DNA of 64,000 nucleotides from Bradyrhizobium sp. 132 (GTDB lineage Bacteria; Pseudomonadota; Alphaproteobacteria; Rhizobiales; Xanthobacteraceae): NCBI RefSeq assembly GCF_023074185.1, contig NZ_JADPKY010000081.1, positions 1 to 64,000 of the forward strand, read 5' to 3'. Shown piece by piece: positions 19,962 to 31,851 of this stretch (position 1 is its first letter; each line of letters starts with the position of its first letter). The notes under the pieces were generated by a model. It saw only the letters and a program-made list of their open reading frames with translations, ran no database searches and was not told where the DNA came from. The position numbers and the translations under genes were made by a program.

Positions 19962-22528
19962 GCGCAGCAGTCGAACCGTTCGCGAAGCCCAACGGCGTCG
20001 CGCTGTCGCTGCGCTACGCGCTGCGCGAATTGCGCGGTGGCCTGCGCGGCTTTTATGTATTCATTTCCTGCATCGCGCTCGGCGTGATGGCCATCGCCGG
20101 CGTCGGCTCGGTCTCGGCGAGCCTGAGCGACGGCCTCGCTCGCGAGGGCCGCACGCTGCTCGGCGGCGACGTGTCGTTCGTCTTGTTTCAGCGCGAAGCG
20201 AAGCCGGAGGAAGTCGCCTTCCTGCGTTCGCGCGGCACGGTCTCGAGCGCCGCCACACTGCGCGGCATGGCGCGGTCGGCGGAGGGCCAGCTCGCACTGG
20301 TCGAGATGAAGGCGGTCGACGACACCTATCCGATGCTCGGACAGTTGACGCAGGCGCCGCCGCTGCCGATGTCCGACCTGCTCGCGGAGCGCGACGGCGC
20401 GTTCGGCGCCGCCGCCGATCCGACGCTGCTGGCGCGGCTCTCGCTCAAGACCGGTGATCGCGTCACCGTCGGCGCAGCAACGTTCCAGATCCGCAGCACG
20501 GTCGAGGCCGAGCCCGACAAGCTCGCTGGCGGCATCGGCTTCGGCCCGCGCTTCCTGATCAGCGAGGCAGGCCTGCGCGCGACAGGCCTGATCCAGCCCG
20601 GCAGCCTGGTGCGCTGGGTCTATCGGGTGAAGCTGCCGGAGATCGCCAACAGCGAGCGCGACACCGAAACCTTCATCGCGGATGCGCGCAACGCCGCGCC
20701 GCAGGCCGGCTGGGAGGTCCGCAGCCGTTCCAATGCCTCGCCGCAGCTCGAACGCAATATCAGCCGCTTCACGCAGTTTTTGACGCTGGTCGGCCTCGCT
20801 GCGCTGCTGGTCGGCGGTGTCGGCGTCGCCAATGCCGTCAAGAGCCATATCGACCACAAGCTCGAGGTGATCGCGGCCTTGAAGGCCGTCGGCGCCACCG
20901 GGCGCGACGTGTTCGGCATCTATCTCGCGCAGGTTCTCTTGCTCGCAGCGATCGGCTCGTTGATCGGCCTTGCGCTCGGCGCCGCCATGCCCTTTGCGAT
21001 CGTCGGCCTGTTCGGCAAGCTGCTGCCGCTGCCGGTGGTCCCGGCGGTGCATGCCGACGAGCTCGCGCTGTCGTTCGTCTACGGGCTGCTCACTGCGCTT
21101 GCCTTCGGCCTGTGGCCACTCGGGCGCGTGCACGACGTGCCGGTGGCCGCGCTGTTCCGCGACACCATCAGCAACGAATGGCACCGGCCACGCTGGAGCT
21201 ACCTCGTTTTCATGGCCGTCGTGGTCGCGCTGCTCGTCGCGGTCGTGATTGGCCTGTCGTTCGACAAGCGCATCGCTGCGGTGTTCGTGGCCTCCTCCGT
21301 CGTCGTGTTCGCGCTGCTGCGCGGCATTGCCGTGCTGCTGATGGCGATCGCGCGGCGGCTGCCGCGCACGCGGTTGCCGATGCTGCGCCTCGCGATCGCC
21401 AACATCCACCGGCCGGGCGCGCTGACGCCCTCGGTCGTGCTGTCGTTGGGCCTCGGGCTTGCGGTGCTCGTCACCATCACCCAGATCGACGGCAATCTGC
21501 GCCGGCAGTTCCTGGCAGCATTGCCCGAGCACGCACCGTCGTTCTTCTTCATCGACATCCCGAGCACGCAGGCCGAGCAGTTCGACGGTTATCTGCGCCA
21601 GATCGCCCCTGGCGCGAAGGTCGAGGACGTGCCGATGCTGCGCGGGCGCATCGTCGGAGCCCGCGGCGTCCGCGCCGAGGAGCTCAAGCCCGCCACCGAT
21701 TCCGAGTGGGTGCTGCAGAGCGACCGTGGCCTGACCTATACCGCCGATCTGCCGAAAGGCTCCAAGGTGGTCGAGGGCGAGTGGTGGAGCGCCGATTATA
21801 CCGGTCCACCGCTGGTTTCGATGGAGAAGAAGATCGCGGACGGGCTCGGCCTCAAGCTCGGCGACGAGGTCGTGGTCAATATCCTCGGCCGCGACATCCC
21901 CGCGAAGATCAGCAATCTGCGCAGCATCGACTGGCAGGGCCTCGGCATCAATTTCGTCCTGGTGTTCTCGCCGAACGCATTCAAGGGCGCGCCGCACACC
22001 CACATCGCGACGCTGACGGAAGCCGGCGGCGATGCGGCCGGCGACGGCAAGATCATCAAGGAGGTCGCCGACGCCTATCCGATGGTGACGAGCGTGCGTG
22101 TGCGCGAGGTAATGGAGACGGTCGGCTCGGTCGTGACCAATCTGGCGCTGGCGATCCGAGGCGCCAGCGCGGTGACCCTGATTTCGGCGATCCTGGTGCT
22201 GGGCGGCGCGCTTGCCGCCGGCCATCGCCACCGGGTCTACGATGCGGTGATCCTCAAGACCCTGGGCGCGACCCGGCTGCGGCTGCTCGGCGCCTATGCG
22301 CTCGAATACCTCCTGATCGGCCTCGCCACTGCGGTTTTCGGCGTTTTCGCCGGCAGCGTCGCTGCATGGATGATCGTGACCCGGCTGATGACGCTCACCT
22401 TCGTCTGGCAGGCCGGCAGCGCGGCCGGCGTGGTCGCGGCCGCCCTGGTCGTCACGGTCGGCCTCGGGCTCGCCGGCACGCTCCTGGCGTTGAACAAAAA
22501 GCCCGCCACGGTGCTGCGGAATTTGTGA
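19958..22528 (+). CDS. FtsX-like ABC transporter permease (YbbP-like)
   Basis: An 856-residue membrane subunit. It has an N-terminal anchor (about 31-50), a large periplasmic domain (about 51-270), a first FtsX core of three helices (about 275-400), a middle membrane pair (about 420-475), a second core helix near 490, a second large soluble domain (about 520-740) and a final FtsX core (about 745-850). This double-FtsX layout matches YbbP rather than LolC/E or MacB. The partner ATPase overlaps upstream and the arylesterase is divergent. The transported substrate is unknown; for YbbAP, removal of hydrophobic molecules has been discussed, which I mention only as context. Confidence 0.92.
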   Translation: MSAAVEPFAKPNGVALSLRYALRELRGGLRGFYVFISCIALGVMAIAGVGSVSASLSDGLAREGRTLLGGDVSFVLFQREAKPEEVAFLRSRGTVSSAATLRGMARSAEGQLALVEMKAVDDTYPMLGQLTQAPPLPMSDLLAERDGAFGAAADPTLLARLSLKTGDRVTVGAATFQIRSTVEAEPDKLAGGIGFGPRFLISEAGLRATGLIQPGSLVRWVYRVKLPEIANSERDTETFIADARNAAPQAGWEVRSRSNASPQLERNISRFTQFLTLVGLAALLVGGVGVANAVKSHIDHKLEVIAALKAVGATGRDVFGIYLAQVLLLAAIGSLIGLALGAAMPFAIVGLFGKLLPLPVVPAVHADELALSFVYGLLTALAFGLWPLGRVHDVPVAALFRDTISNEWHRPRWSYLVFMAVVVALLVAVVIGLSFDKRIAAVFVASSVVVFALLRGIAVLLMAIARRLPRTRLPMLRLAIANIHRPGALTPSVVLSLGLGLAVLVTITQIDGNLRRQFLAALPEHAPSFFFIDIPSTQAEQFDGYLRQIAPGAKVEDVPMLRGRIVGARGVRAEELKPATDSEWVLQSDRGLTYTADLPKGSKVVEGEWWSADYTGPPLVSMEKKIADGLGLKLGDEVVVNILGRDIPAKISNLRSIDWQGLGINFVLVFSPNAFKGAPHTHIATLTEAGGDAAGDGKIIKEVADAYPMVTSVRVREVMETVGSVVTNLALAIRGASAVTLISAILVLGGALAAGHRHRVYDAVILKTLGATRLRLLGAYALEYLLIGLATAVFGVFAGSVAAWMIVTRLMTLTFVWQAGSAAGVVAAALVVTVGLGLAGTLLALNKKPATVLRNL

Positions 22529-22638
22529 CAAATGGTAGCGGGCGGCTGCGCGGGGGCGGAATCGCACGATTCCGGCGATTAACCACGTTTGCTCGCCAGG
22601 ATTGCGGGCGAGGGCGACATTCAGCCGCGCGTGGACGG

Positions 22639-22668
22639 TTGCAGCGAATGTGTTAGTTTCCCACATAT
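22639..22668 (+). promoter_or_regulatory. Possible sigma-70-type promoter of the Bax-inhibitor-1 gene
   Basis: TTGCAG (22639-22644) and ACATAT (22663-22668) are separated by 18 bases, in the 270-base space before the BI-1 gene. The match is partial and was found by eye, so this is a weak prediction. Confidence 0.3.
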
Positions 22669-22797
22669 CGAATGGGTTCGGAGCCCCGATTGTTAGCCAA
22701 AATTTAGTCGGCAGACATCGGTATCCGAGATAGAATTTGACGAACCGGTGGCATGGAGCCCTCATGCCGGACCGGGCTAACCAACGGGAATTCGACC

Positions 22798-23589
22798 ATG
22801 TCGGACCTAGACCGTAACTACGCTTCTCCTTTCGGCAGGGCCGCCGGGCGTGTTGACGCCGCGACGGTCGATGCCGGCCTGCGCGCCTACATGCTGCGCA
22901 TCTACAACTACATGAGCATCGGCCTGGCCATCACCGGCCTTGCCGCACTCGGCGTCTACATGGCCGCCGTGACGGATGTTCCGACCCCGGAAGCCGTCCG
23001 TGTCGGCAAGCTGTTCCTGACGCCGTTCGGCTACGCGATGTTCGTCAGCCCCCTGAAGTGGCTGTTCATGCTCGCGCCGCTCGCCATGGTGTTCGTGATC
23101 TCGGCGGGCATCAACCGTCTCGCGCCCTCGACCGCCCAGATCCTGTTCTGGGTGTTCGCGGCGCTGATGGGCGTCTCGCTGTCCTCGATCTTCCTGGTGT
23201 TCACCCACACCTCGATCGTGCGGGTGTTCTTCATCACCGCGGCGACCTTCGGCGCGCTCAGCCTCTACGGCTACACCACAAAGCGTGACATGAGCGGAAT
23301 GGGTTCGTTCCTGTTCATGGGCCTGATCGGCATCGTCATCGCGAGCCTGGTCAACCTGTTCCTGGCGAGCTCGTTGCTCCAGTTCGTCGTGTCGGTGGTT
23401 GGCGTGCTGGTGTTCGCGGGCCTCACCGCCTGGGATACCCAGCGGCTGAAGAACGACTACATCTACGGCTACGCCTCGGCCGGCGGTGAAGTCGCGGAGC
23501 GTGCGGCCATCACCGGCGCGCTGTCGCTGTACCTGAACTTCATCAACCTGTTCACGCTGCTCCTGCAGCTCCTCGGCCAGCGCGACTAA
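22798..23589 (+). CDS. Bax inhibitor-1/YccA family membrane protein
   Basis: A 263-residue member of the UPF0005/BI-1 family of seven-helix inner-membrane proteins. Bacterial members include YccA, which inhibits FtsH, and the pH-gated calcium-leak channel BsYetJ. After a soluble N-terminus (SDLDRNYASPFGRAAG) come hydrophobic segments near 40-60, 80-105, 112-133, 138-158, 164-183, 190-212 and 240-262. The family motif GLTAWDTQRLKNDY (about 213-226) contains the conserved Asp. The ATG at 22798 (MSDLDRN) is preferred over a longer frame. A strong terminator follows. It is transcribed alone. Confidence 0.93.
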   Translation: MSDLDRNYASPFGRAAGRVDAATVDAGLRAYMLRIYNYMSIGLAITGLAALGVYMAAVTDVPTPEAVRVGKLFLTPFGYAMFVSPLKWLFMLAPLAMVFVISAGINRLAPSTAQILFWVFAALMGVSLSSIFLVFTHTSIVRVFFITAATFGALSLYGYTTKRDMSGMGSFLFMGLIGIVIASLVNLFLASSLLQFVVSVVGVLVFAGLTAWDTQRLKNDYIYGYASAGGEVAERAAITGALSLYLNFINLFTLLLQLLGQRD

Positions 23590-23614
23590 GCGCAAGCCCA
23601 GAGCGAACAACACG

Positions 23615-23641
23615 AGCCCCGGCCGAAAGGTCGGGGTTTTT
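23615..23641 (+). terminator. Intrinsic terminator of the Bax-inhibitor-1 gene
   Basis: GCCCCGGCC, a GAAA loop and GGTCGGGG form a 9-bp stem (one G-T pair, one extra base), followed by TTTTTG. It lies 25 bases after the stop codon. Confidence 0.9.
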
Positions 23642-23670
23642 GCTTGGGGCCGGACGTCGCAGCACCCGCC

Positions 23671-23790
23671 GCTGTCATGCCCCGCCTTGTCCGCAATTGC
23701 GCACTGGGGCGGGCGATCCAGTACGCCGCAGCGGCTCCGTTCTAGCCGCGCTGTCTCGGAGTACTGGATGCCTATGCGGGGCATGACAGC
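23671..23790. repeat. Intergenic palindromic repeat, family D, copy 1
   Basis: GCTGTCATGCCCCGCC at the left pairs with GCGGGGCATGACAGC at the right. Inside are the pair GATCCAGTACGCCGC and GTACTGGATGCC. The same core is found at 33157-33259 and 36369-36470. It could fold into a long branched hairpin in RNA. Confidence 0.85.
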
Positions 23791-23880
23791 GGAGAAGATG
23801 GGGCCTGCGGCGCTCGCAAAGACGACGCCGAGAAGCCGTTGCCTCTTCCAGCCGTCTCGGGAACGCTCTAATCTCGCCCC

Positions 23881-24411
23881 ATGTCCGCACCTGAAATCAG
23901 GCCCACCCTCGAGGCCGACCTTCCCGCCATCACCGCCATCTACCAGCAGGCCGTCCGCGAGGGCACCGCGACCTTCGAGCTGGACCCGCCCGATCTCGCC
24001 GAGATGACGCGCCGCTATCGTACGCTGATCGACGGCGGCTATCCCTATTTCGTCGCCATCCTCGACGGCCGCGTTGCCGGCTATGCCTATGCGGGGGCCT
24101 ACCGGCCGCGGCCGGCCTACCGCTTCACGGTCGAGAACTCGATCTATCTCGATCCAGGCTTTCACCGTCGCGGCGTCGGACTTCTGTTGCTGGAGCGTCT
24201 GGTTGTCGAATGCGAGGCGCGAGGCTTCCGCCAGATGATCGCGGTGATCGGCGATTCCGCCAATGCCGGCTCGATCGGCGTGCACACCAAGGGTGGCTTC
24301 AAGATGATCGGCACGCATCCCAGCGTCGGGCTGAAATTCGGCCGCTGGCTGGATACGGTGATGATGCAGCGCGACCTCGGCGAGGGTGCGGGTACGGTGC
24401 CGGGGAAGTAG
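23881..24411 (+). CDS. GNAT family N-acetyltransferase (phosphinothricin acetyltransferase-like)
   Basis: A 176-residue GCN5-type acetyltransferase close to the PAT/MnaT group, which acetylate amino-acid analogues such as phosphinothricin or methionine sulfoximine. Signatures are ADLPAITAIYQQAVREGTATFE at the N-terminus (about 10-31, residues seen as ADLPAI...YQQ...GTATFE), the YAYAGAYRPRPAYRFTVENSI stretch near the middle (AYRPRPAYRFT), the acetyl-CoA-binding RRGVGLLLL (about 97-105), and FKMIGTHPSVGLKFGRW near the end. The natural substrate is not predictable. It is unlinked to other genes. Confidence 0.88.
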   Translation: MSAPEIRPTLEADLPAITAIYQQAVREGTATFELDPPDLAEMTRRYRTLIDGGYPYFVAILDGRVAGYAYAGAYRPRPAYRFTVENSIYLDPGFHRRGVGLLLLERLVVECEARGFRQMIAVIGDSANAGSIGVHTKGGFKMIGTHPSVGLKFGRWLDTVMMQRDLGEGAGTVPGK

Positions 24412-24424
24412 GCTCGCTCTCGCA

Positions 24425-24512
24425 GGATGGGCAAAGCGAAGCGTGCCCACCTAGCGCGCCGATTGAGGAGAGATGGTGGGCACGGGCGCGCTGCGCCTTT
24501 GCCTACCCTACG
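24425..24512. repeat. Intergenic palindromic repeat, family C, copy 1
   Basis: GGGCAAAGCGAAGCGTGCCCACC at the left (20-base core GGGCAAAGCGAAGCGTGCCC) and GGTGGGCACGG...TACCCTACG at the right form an inverted repeat. A second copy lies at 55274-55371. It sits between the convergent GNAT and DUF2794 genes. Confidence 0.85.
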
Positions 24513-24527
24513 GCGCTGTTCGTGCAG

Positions 24528-24896
24528 TTACACCACCGCCAGCTTGCGATCGATCACCAGCAGCACGCGTTCGAGCTCGTGGCCGCGGCGCAGGATCAGA
24601 CCCGTCGCCGAGATCACGCTGTACATGCCCTGCTTGCGCGCGAGGCGCGGATCTTTTTCGATGCGATAGATCGGCACTTCCGAGGCGCGGCGAAACACCG
24701 AGAACACGGCGCGGTCTTTCAGGAAGTCGATGGCATAATCACGCCACTCGCCGTCGGCGACCATACGGCCGTAGAGATTGAGAATACGATGCAACTCGAG
24801 CCGGTTGAACGTCACCCGGCCCAGTTGCGCATTCGCAGCGGCTGGGCGCGCCGCCGCGCGCTGTTCGCTCGGATCGGCATCCTCCGACAGACTCAT
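24528..24896 (-). CDS. DUF2794 domain-containing protein
   Basis: A 122-residue soluble protein of the alphaproteobacterial DUF2794 family; no function is known. An Ala/Arg-rich N-terminal tail of about 25 residues precedes the conserved part VTFNRLELHRILNLYGRMV (about 28-46), DFLKDRAVFSVFRRASEVP and the strand-rich C-terminus LILRRGHELERVLLVID. There are no membrane segments. It is convergent with the GNAT gene and is the last coding gene before a 620-base non-coding stretch. Confidence 0.85.
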   Translation of the reverse strand: MSLSEDADPSEQRAAARPAAANAQLGRVTFNRLELHRILNLYGRMVADGEWRDYAIDFLKDRAVFSVFRRASEVPIYRIEKDPRLARKQGMYSVISATGLILRRGHELERVLLVIDRKLAVV

Positions 24897-25152
24897 AGAA
24901 AGCCTCCTGTCGCCACAGCATGATCACGTCCGCGAAGACCGTCCCCGGAACCGCGGATCATGACAGCTGCATGATTGCCCCAACTGTTCCCCACCGCAAG
25001 GGGGCCTTGAGAGGGCGCATAGAATCCGGTGCGAATTCCGGGCACACGCAGGGTGGAACTCTGTCGCGCAAACCGTCACGGGATCGTTAGCAAGAATCAT
25101 AGTGTCGCCGCTTTTCCGCCAAGCGACTGCCGCCCTGCCCTGACAAAAAGCG

Positions 25153-25270
25153 GGTGTGCGTTGACCCGGTCCTTTCGGTTCCGGATTCCTCAGCCCCCAG
25201 CCCCCCGGGGTCGTCAGGATCGGGTCTGTTCGCACGACAAGGAGGGCCAACGCAAGTTGGTCCTTTTTTG
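25153..25270 (+). ncRNA. Candidate small structured RNA ending in an intrinsic terminator
   Basis: No convincing protein is encoded in the roughly 620 bases between the DUF2794 and DUF1223 genes. On the plus strand GACCCGGTCCT (25163-25173) pairs along 11 bp (one G-T) with AGGATCGGGTC (25216-25226). The stem is continued outward by GTGCG (25156-25160) with CGCAC (25231-25235). The enclosed loop is very C-rich. Five bases after the hairpin comes a canonical terminator (separate entry). I do not recognise a named RNA family (not SRP RNA, RNase P or tmRNA; 6S RNA is possible but not shown). The 5' end is unknown; a transcript could begin further upstream, between 24960 and 25150. Confidence 0.4.
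25243..25270 (+). terminator. Intrinsic terminator with no upstream plus-strand gene
   Basis: GGGCCAAC, a GCAA tetraloop and GTTGGTCC form an 8-bp stem (one G-T pair) followed directly by TTTTTTGTTT. There is no coding gene on the plus strand between 24411 and here. This is the main reason to suspect an RNA gene ending at this point. Confidence 0.85.
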
Positions 25271-25325
25271 TTTGTGCCGGGATGTTTCTGGCTCGACCAA
25301 TTCCTCTCCACACCGCGCAAACTCC

Positions 25326-25460
25326 CCTCATCCTGAGGAGCCGCGAAGCGGCGTCTCGAAGGATCGAGGCCGGGCTGCATCAGCGGGGCCTGCATGGTTC
25401 TCGCGGCGATGCGCAGCATCGCCCGCCACGCGCGCGAGGGCGCGCTCCTCACCATGAGGG
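25326..25460. repeat. Intergenic palindromic repeat, family A, copy 1
   Basis: CCTCATCCTGAGGAGC at the left and GCTCCTCACCATGAGG at the right flank inner arms CGTCTCGAAGGAT and a GGGCCTGCATGGTTC block. Copies with the same ends lie at 34988-35120 and 45831-45922. This one occupies the space upstream of the plus-strand end of the DUF1223 gene. Confidence 0.85.
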
Positions 25461-25513
25461 TTGAGAGCGCAGTACGCCGCTCAGGCAGTACGACTCTTAG
25501 AGAGAGAATCGAA

Positions 25514-26290
25514 TCAGTGCAGCGACGTATACGCCGCGCCCAGCATCGGCCCCGGCTTTTCCCGGCTGCCGTCCTGGACATAGACCACAGCGCCGTCGAC
25601 GCCGTCGCGCGTGAGGTTCTCGATCGGCACCGTCCAGCTTTCCGAACGGCCGGTCCAGTCGCCGACCTTGAGTAGGTTGCGAACCACGTTGTGATAGATG
25701 ACCTGCTGTCCGCGATTTTCGCCGCGGCTGATCGCGATCGGCACCGATTTCGCAATCGAGCAGATCCAGACCTCGCCACGCGAGACCGCCGGTTCCTTGC
25801 TCGCGGCCACCGAGACATTGATCTGCTTGCCCGCGAGCGACATCGTCACCGGCACGCTCATCACGCCCGTGCCCTTGTCGGTCTTGCCGATCGCGCTTTC
25901 GATGCCGGTGCGGTCGCTGCCGACGACATGCGTGGAGCCGTTGACCACGACCTGGGGCGTATAGACTTCGCGGTCGCCGCGCATGCGCGAATAGGCCCGC
26001 TGCCGTGCAGAAAAACGCGAATCCGCCAGTGTGTCCTTCCAGCCGAGATAATCCCAATAGTCGATCGGCATGCTCAGCGCGATGATCGAGGGATCGCTGG
26101 AGAGGTCGCCGATGATCTTGTCGGCCGGCGGGCAGGAGGAGCAGCCCTGCGAGGTAAACAATTCGACAACGGCGCGGGGCTCAGCTTCGGCAGGACGAAT
26201 GACGGCGACGATCGCGCAGATCCCGAGTGCGCCCGACCAGAGGGCACCGGACCAACGCGAAATCAGATGAGAAGCCGTCATTGTTGTCAT
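25514..26290 (-). CDS. DUF1223 domain-containing secreted thioredoxin-fold protein
   Basis: A 258-residue member of the DUF1223 family, proteins with a thioredoxin-like fold and no settled function. A hydrophobic segment (about 14-32) ending AEAEP looks like a signal peptide. The conserved ELFTSQGCSSCPPAD places a CxxC pair at C50/C53, consistent with a redox or disulfide role in the periplasm. YWDYLGWKDTLAD and VYTPQVVVNG are the other family blocks. Starts at 26290 or 26281 are both possible. It lies upstream of a repeat and downstream of acnA on the same strand, separated from acnA by a hairpin. Confidence 0.88.
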   Translation of the reverse strand: MTTMTASHLISRWSGALWSGALGICAIVAVIRPAEAEPRAVVELFTSQGCSSCPPADKIIGDLSSDPSIIALSMPIDYWDYLGWKDTLADSRFSARQRAYSRMRGDREVYTPQVVVNGSTHVVGSDRTGIESAIGKTDKGTGVMSVPVTMSLAGKQINVSVAASKEPAVSRGEVWICSIAKSVPIAISRGENRGQQVIYHNVVRNLLKVGDWTGRSESWTVPIENLTRDGVDGAVVYVQDGSREKPGPMLGAAYTSLH

Positions 26291-26432
26291 GTCGAACGCC
26301 GCACACCATTACTCGTGAGAGGGGAAATCTTACCGCCGGATGGTCACCGTAATCTTACGGGTCTCACACATCGACCGTCCTTGACGAAGTTCTCTGCCGG
26401 ACGGGCCCATCTGAAGCCTGCCGCAAAGGCGC

Positions 26433-26460
26433 GAAGGCGGCCTTGTGATAGGCCGCCTTC
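26433..26460 (-). terminator. Hairpin downstream of acnA, likely terminator
   Basis: GAAGGCGGCC (26433-26442) and GGCCGCCTTC (26451-26460) form a perfect 10-bp stem with an eight-base loop, 50 bases beyond the acnA stop. The T-tract on the minus strand is weak (GCGCCTTTG), so efficiency is uncertain. Confidence 0.6.
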
Positions 26461-26510
26461 GTGTAACCTACTACTCACTTCGCAGTGAGCCACCGTTCAC
26501 AAATCCGCGC

Positions 26511-29231
<2,721 letters not shown>

Positions 29232-29474
29232 GAAAGGAAATCCCAATTGTTAGTTATACCCGGCAAGGGGTATTTTAACACCGTCAGCGATTCCGGCTAG
29301 GTCGCTTGCAGGGGCAGGTTAAGTTGCTGCATCAAGTAGTTCCGGGCTTATAGAAGCTTTCTAACGGCGCCGCCACAGCCACAATGGTGCCGCAGCAATT
29401 CGCGAGCCAAAAATTCCCATGCGCTACCCCAAGATTTCCTGAGGCCGGGCTTGAGCGGATTGATACGAGGCACG

Positions 29475-30077
29475 ATGCAGCTTTCCGGACGCGGGGTCAT
29501 TTGCGTGCGGGGCGGACGCGACGTGTTTTCCGGGCTCGATTTCGAGGCCAGCTCCGGCGAAGCCGTGGCGGTCGTGGGCCGCAACGGATCGGGCAAGACG
29601 TCGCTGCTGCGGCTGATCGCGGGCCTGCTCGTTCCGGCGGGCGGCACGATCGCGCTGGATGGAGGCGATGCCGAGCTGACCCTGCCGGAGCAGTGTCACT
29701 ATCTCGGTCATCGCGACGCCCTGAAGCCGGCCCTGAGCGTGGCGGAGAATCTGGCATTCTGGGCCGATTTTCTCGGCGGCGAGCGTTTTGACCCTGCCGA
29801 AAGCCTCGCCATCGTCGGCCTCGATCACGCCGCCCATTTGCCGGCCGCCTTCCTGTCCGCCGGCCAGCGCCGCCGGCTCTCGCTGGCCCGCCTGCTGACG
29901 GTCCGCCGTCCGGTCTGGCTGCTCGACGAGCCGACCACGGCGCTGGATGTCGCCGGCCAGGACATGTTTTCCGGATTGATGCGCGAGCACCTCGGCCGCG
30001 GCGGCCTGATCATCGCCGCCACCCATGCCCCGCTTGGCATCGATTCGCGGGAGCTTCGGATCGGGGCTGTGACATGA
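29475..30077 (+). CDS. ccmA: Heme exporter ATP-binding protein CcmA
   Basis: ATPase of the CcmABCD complex, which releases holo-CcmE for c-type cytochrome maturation. The start at 29475 ([16 protein letters not shown]) gives 200 residues, the usual length, after GAGG. Walker A GRNGSGKT (35-42), the CcmA-type signature LSAGQRRR (127-134), and Walker [12 protein letters not shown] are present. [19 protein letters not shown] is characteristic of CcmA. It is first in the ccmABCDG operon, with 76 bases to ccmB. Confidence 0.95.
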   Translation: MQLSGRGVICVRGGRDVFSGLDFEASSGEAVAVVGRNGSGKTSLLRLIAGLLVPAGGTIALDGGDAELTLPEQCHYLGHRDALKPALSVAENLAFWADFLGGERFDPAESLAIVGLDHAAHLPAAFLSAGQRRRLSLARLLTVRRPVWLLDEPTTALDVAGQDMFSGLMREHLGRGGLIIAATHAPLGIDSRELRIGAVT

Positions 30078-30153
30078 GACGGTCCGACCCTCAGATTTCC
30101 ACGCGGTCGGGTCTAGCCTCGTCCTTCCGCCGCTGCCTTGCGAGAGCCACCCC

Positions 30154-30822
30154 ATGACCGCCCTGTCCGCCCTGATTCGCCGGGACATCCGGATCGCGCT
30201 TCGCGTCGGCGGCGGGGCGTTGATTGGCGTGCTGTTCTTCCTGACCGTGGTGGTACTGATGCCGTTTGCGGTGGGGCCGGATCTGGCGCTGCTGTCGCGG
30301 CTCGGGCCGGCGATCCTGTGGCTGGGCGCGCTGCTGGCGAGCCTGCTGACGCTCGACCGGCTGTTCATGGCCGACCACGAGGACGGCTCGCTCGACCTGA
30401 TCACCATGAGCCGGACGCCGCTGGAACTCGCCTGCGCGTCGAAAGCGCTGGCGCATTGGCTCGCCGCCGGTCTGCCGCTGATCGTCGCAACCCCCGTGCT
30501 CGGCCTGCTGCTTAACCTCGACATGGTCGCAACCGGCGCTGTGGCGCTGACGCTGCTGGCCGGCACCCCGGCGCTGACCTTCACCGGCATGATCGGTGCG
30601 GCGCTGGCGGTGACGCTGCACCGCGGCGGCTTGCTGATGGCCGTCCTGGTGCTGCCGCTGTCGATTCCGGTCCTGATTTTCGGGGTCGCGGCCTCGCAGG
30701 CCGTGATCGTCGGACCCATGTCGTTCGGCGCGCCGTTCTCGATCCTGTGCGCGCTGTCGCTGATCAGCCTCGTGGTCGGCCCTTTCGCGGCCGCCGCGAG
30801 CCTGAAGCATGGACTGGACTGA
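30154..30822 (+). CDS. ccmB: Heme exporter protein CcmB
   Basis: Membrane subunit of the Ccm ABC complex, 222 residues with six hydrophobic segments (about 22-42, 46-66, 95-115, 128-150, 156-178, 195-218). Family traits are the RRDIRIALR start region, LLTLDRLFMADHEDGSLDLI (around 60-80; key part DHEDGSLD), and the PLSIPVLIFGV stretch. It works with CcmA as the ATP-driven unit that frees heme-loaded CcmE from CcmCD. Its length and position between ccmA and ccmC make the call secure. Confidence 0.95.
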   Translation: MTALSALIRRDIRIALRVGGGALIGVLFFLTVVVLMPFAVGPDLALLSRLGPAILWLGALLASLLTLDRLFMADHEDGSLDLITMSRTPLELACASKALAHWLAAGLPLIVATPVLGLLLNLDMVATGAVALTLLAGTPALTFTGMIGAALAVTLHRGGLLMAVLVLPLSIPVLIFGVAASQAVIVGPMSFGAPFSILCALSLISLVVGPFAAAASLKHGLD

Positions 30823-30898
30823 CCTTGACCCCGATCAACTTTCGCTCCGGACTTTCGTGCTGATTGCCTGAGCGCTTACCTGTGATTATCAGAATACC

Positions 30899-31669
30899 AT
30901 GACGCTGATCGACCTCGCCAACCCCACACGGTTCCTCGCGCTGACGGCGCGGGTGTTGCCATGGCTTGCGGCCGCGACTGCCATCCTGCTCACGATCGGG
31001 CTCTATCAATCGGCCTACGCGCCGGACGACTACCAGCAGGGCGCGACGGTGAAGATCATGTTCATCCACGTGCCCAATGCGTGGCTGTCGATGTTCGTAT
31101 GGGGCGTGATGAGCCTGGCCTCGCTCGGCACGCTGGTGTGGCGGCATCCGCTCGCCGACGTCGCCGCCAAAGCCGCCGCTCCGATCGGCGCCGCCTTCAC
31201 CTTTCTTGCGCTGCTGACGGGATCGCTATGGGGCCGGCCGATGTGGGGCACCTATTGGGAATGGGACGCGCGGCTGACCTCGGTGCTGATCCTGTTCCTG
31301 ATGTATCTCGGCCTGATGGCGCTGTGGCGCGCGGTCGACGATCCCTCCCGCGCGGCGCGCGCTGCGGCCGTGCTGACCCTGGTCGGTGCGATCAACCTGC
31401 CCATCATCAAGTTCTCGGTCGATTGGTGGAATACGCTGCACCAGCCGGCATCGGTGATGCGGATGGGCGGCTCGTCGCTCGACAAATCCTTCTTGATCCC
31501 GTTGCTGGTGATGGCGATCGCGTTCACGCTGCTGTTCGTCACGCTGCATCTGGCAGCGATGCGCAACGAGATTTTGCGCCGCCGTGTCCGCTCGCTGCAA
31601 ATGATGCAGGCGAGCCGTGTGGCGTTTTCGAGCGACGTGGGCGCATCGAAAGAAATTGGGGCTGCATGA
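30899..31669 (+). CDS. ccmC: Heme exporter/handling protein CcmC
   Basis: Six-helix membrane protein that presents heme to CcmE. The 256 residues contain the WWD domain [17 protein letters not shown] (111-127) on the periplasmic side, and axial heme histidine candidates in FIHVPNAW (H57) and [10 protein letters not shown] (about H180). The long basic cytoplasmic tail ([13 protein letters not shown]) is typical of rhizobial CcmC. The stop overlaps the ccmD start (ATGA), so the two are translationally coupled. Confidence 0.96.
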   Translation: MTLIDLANPTRFLALTARVLPWLAAATAILLTIGLYQSAYAPDDYQQGATVKIMFIHVPNAWLSMFVWGVMSLASLGTLVWRHPLADVAAKAAAPIGAAFTFLALLTGSLWGRPMWGTYWEWDARLTSVLILFLMYLGLMALWRAVDDPSRAARAAAVLTLVGAINLPIIKFSVDWWNTLHQPASVMRMGGSSLDKSFLIPLLVMAIAFTLLFVTLHLAAMRNEILRRRVRSLQMMQASRVAFSSDVGASKEIGAA

Positions 31670-31851
31670 CGATGTCGCTTGGCCCCTACGCATCCTTCAT
31701 CGTGACGTCCTACGCGGCAGCCGCCCTCGTGGTCGTGATCCTGATCGGCTGGATCGTGCTCGACTACCGTAGCCAGATCCAGCGCCTGCGCGATCTCGAC
31801 CGCAGCGGCATCACCCGCCGTTCGGGGCGCAGCGGGAGTGATCAGCGATGA
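31666..31851 (+). CDS. ccmD: Heme exporter protein CcmD
   Basis: A 61-residue single-pass protein that stabilises the CcmC-CcmE complex. [17 protein letters not shown] is the expected N-terminus (conserved G-Y/F-x-x-F/Y around the membrane boundary), followed by one helix (about 18-38) and a basic tail with [16 protein letters not shown]. It overlaps ccmC upstream and ccmG downstream by four bases each (ATGA). It is easily missed because of its size. Confidence 0.93.
   Translation: MTMSLGPYASFIVTSYAAAALVVVILIGWIVLDYRSQIQRLRDLDRSGITRRSGRSGSDQR

Noticed and set aside
19691-22765. 1024-codon minus-strand open frame antisense to the ABC permease
   Set aside because: Arg/Gln/Asp/His-rich shadow frame with no recognisable domain; the plus-strand permease and ATPase are clearly the real genes.
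25163-25226. TTGACC at 25161 as a -35 promoter element
   Set aside because: It is part of the paired hairpin arm, and no acceptable -10 element lies 16-18 bases downstream.
25154-25336. 60-codon plus-strand ORF across the hairpin and terminator near 25.2 kb
   Set aside because: It reads through a perfect transcription terminator, lacks a convincing ribosome binding site and is Pro/Ser-rich because of the C-rich loop. A non-coding element explains the sequence better.
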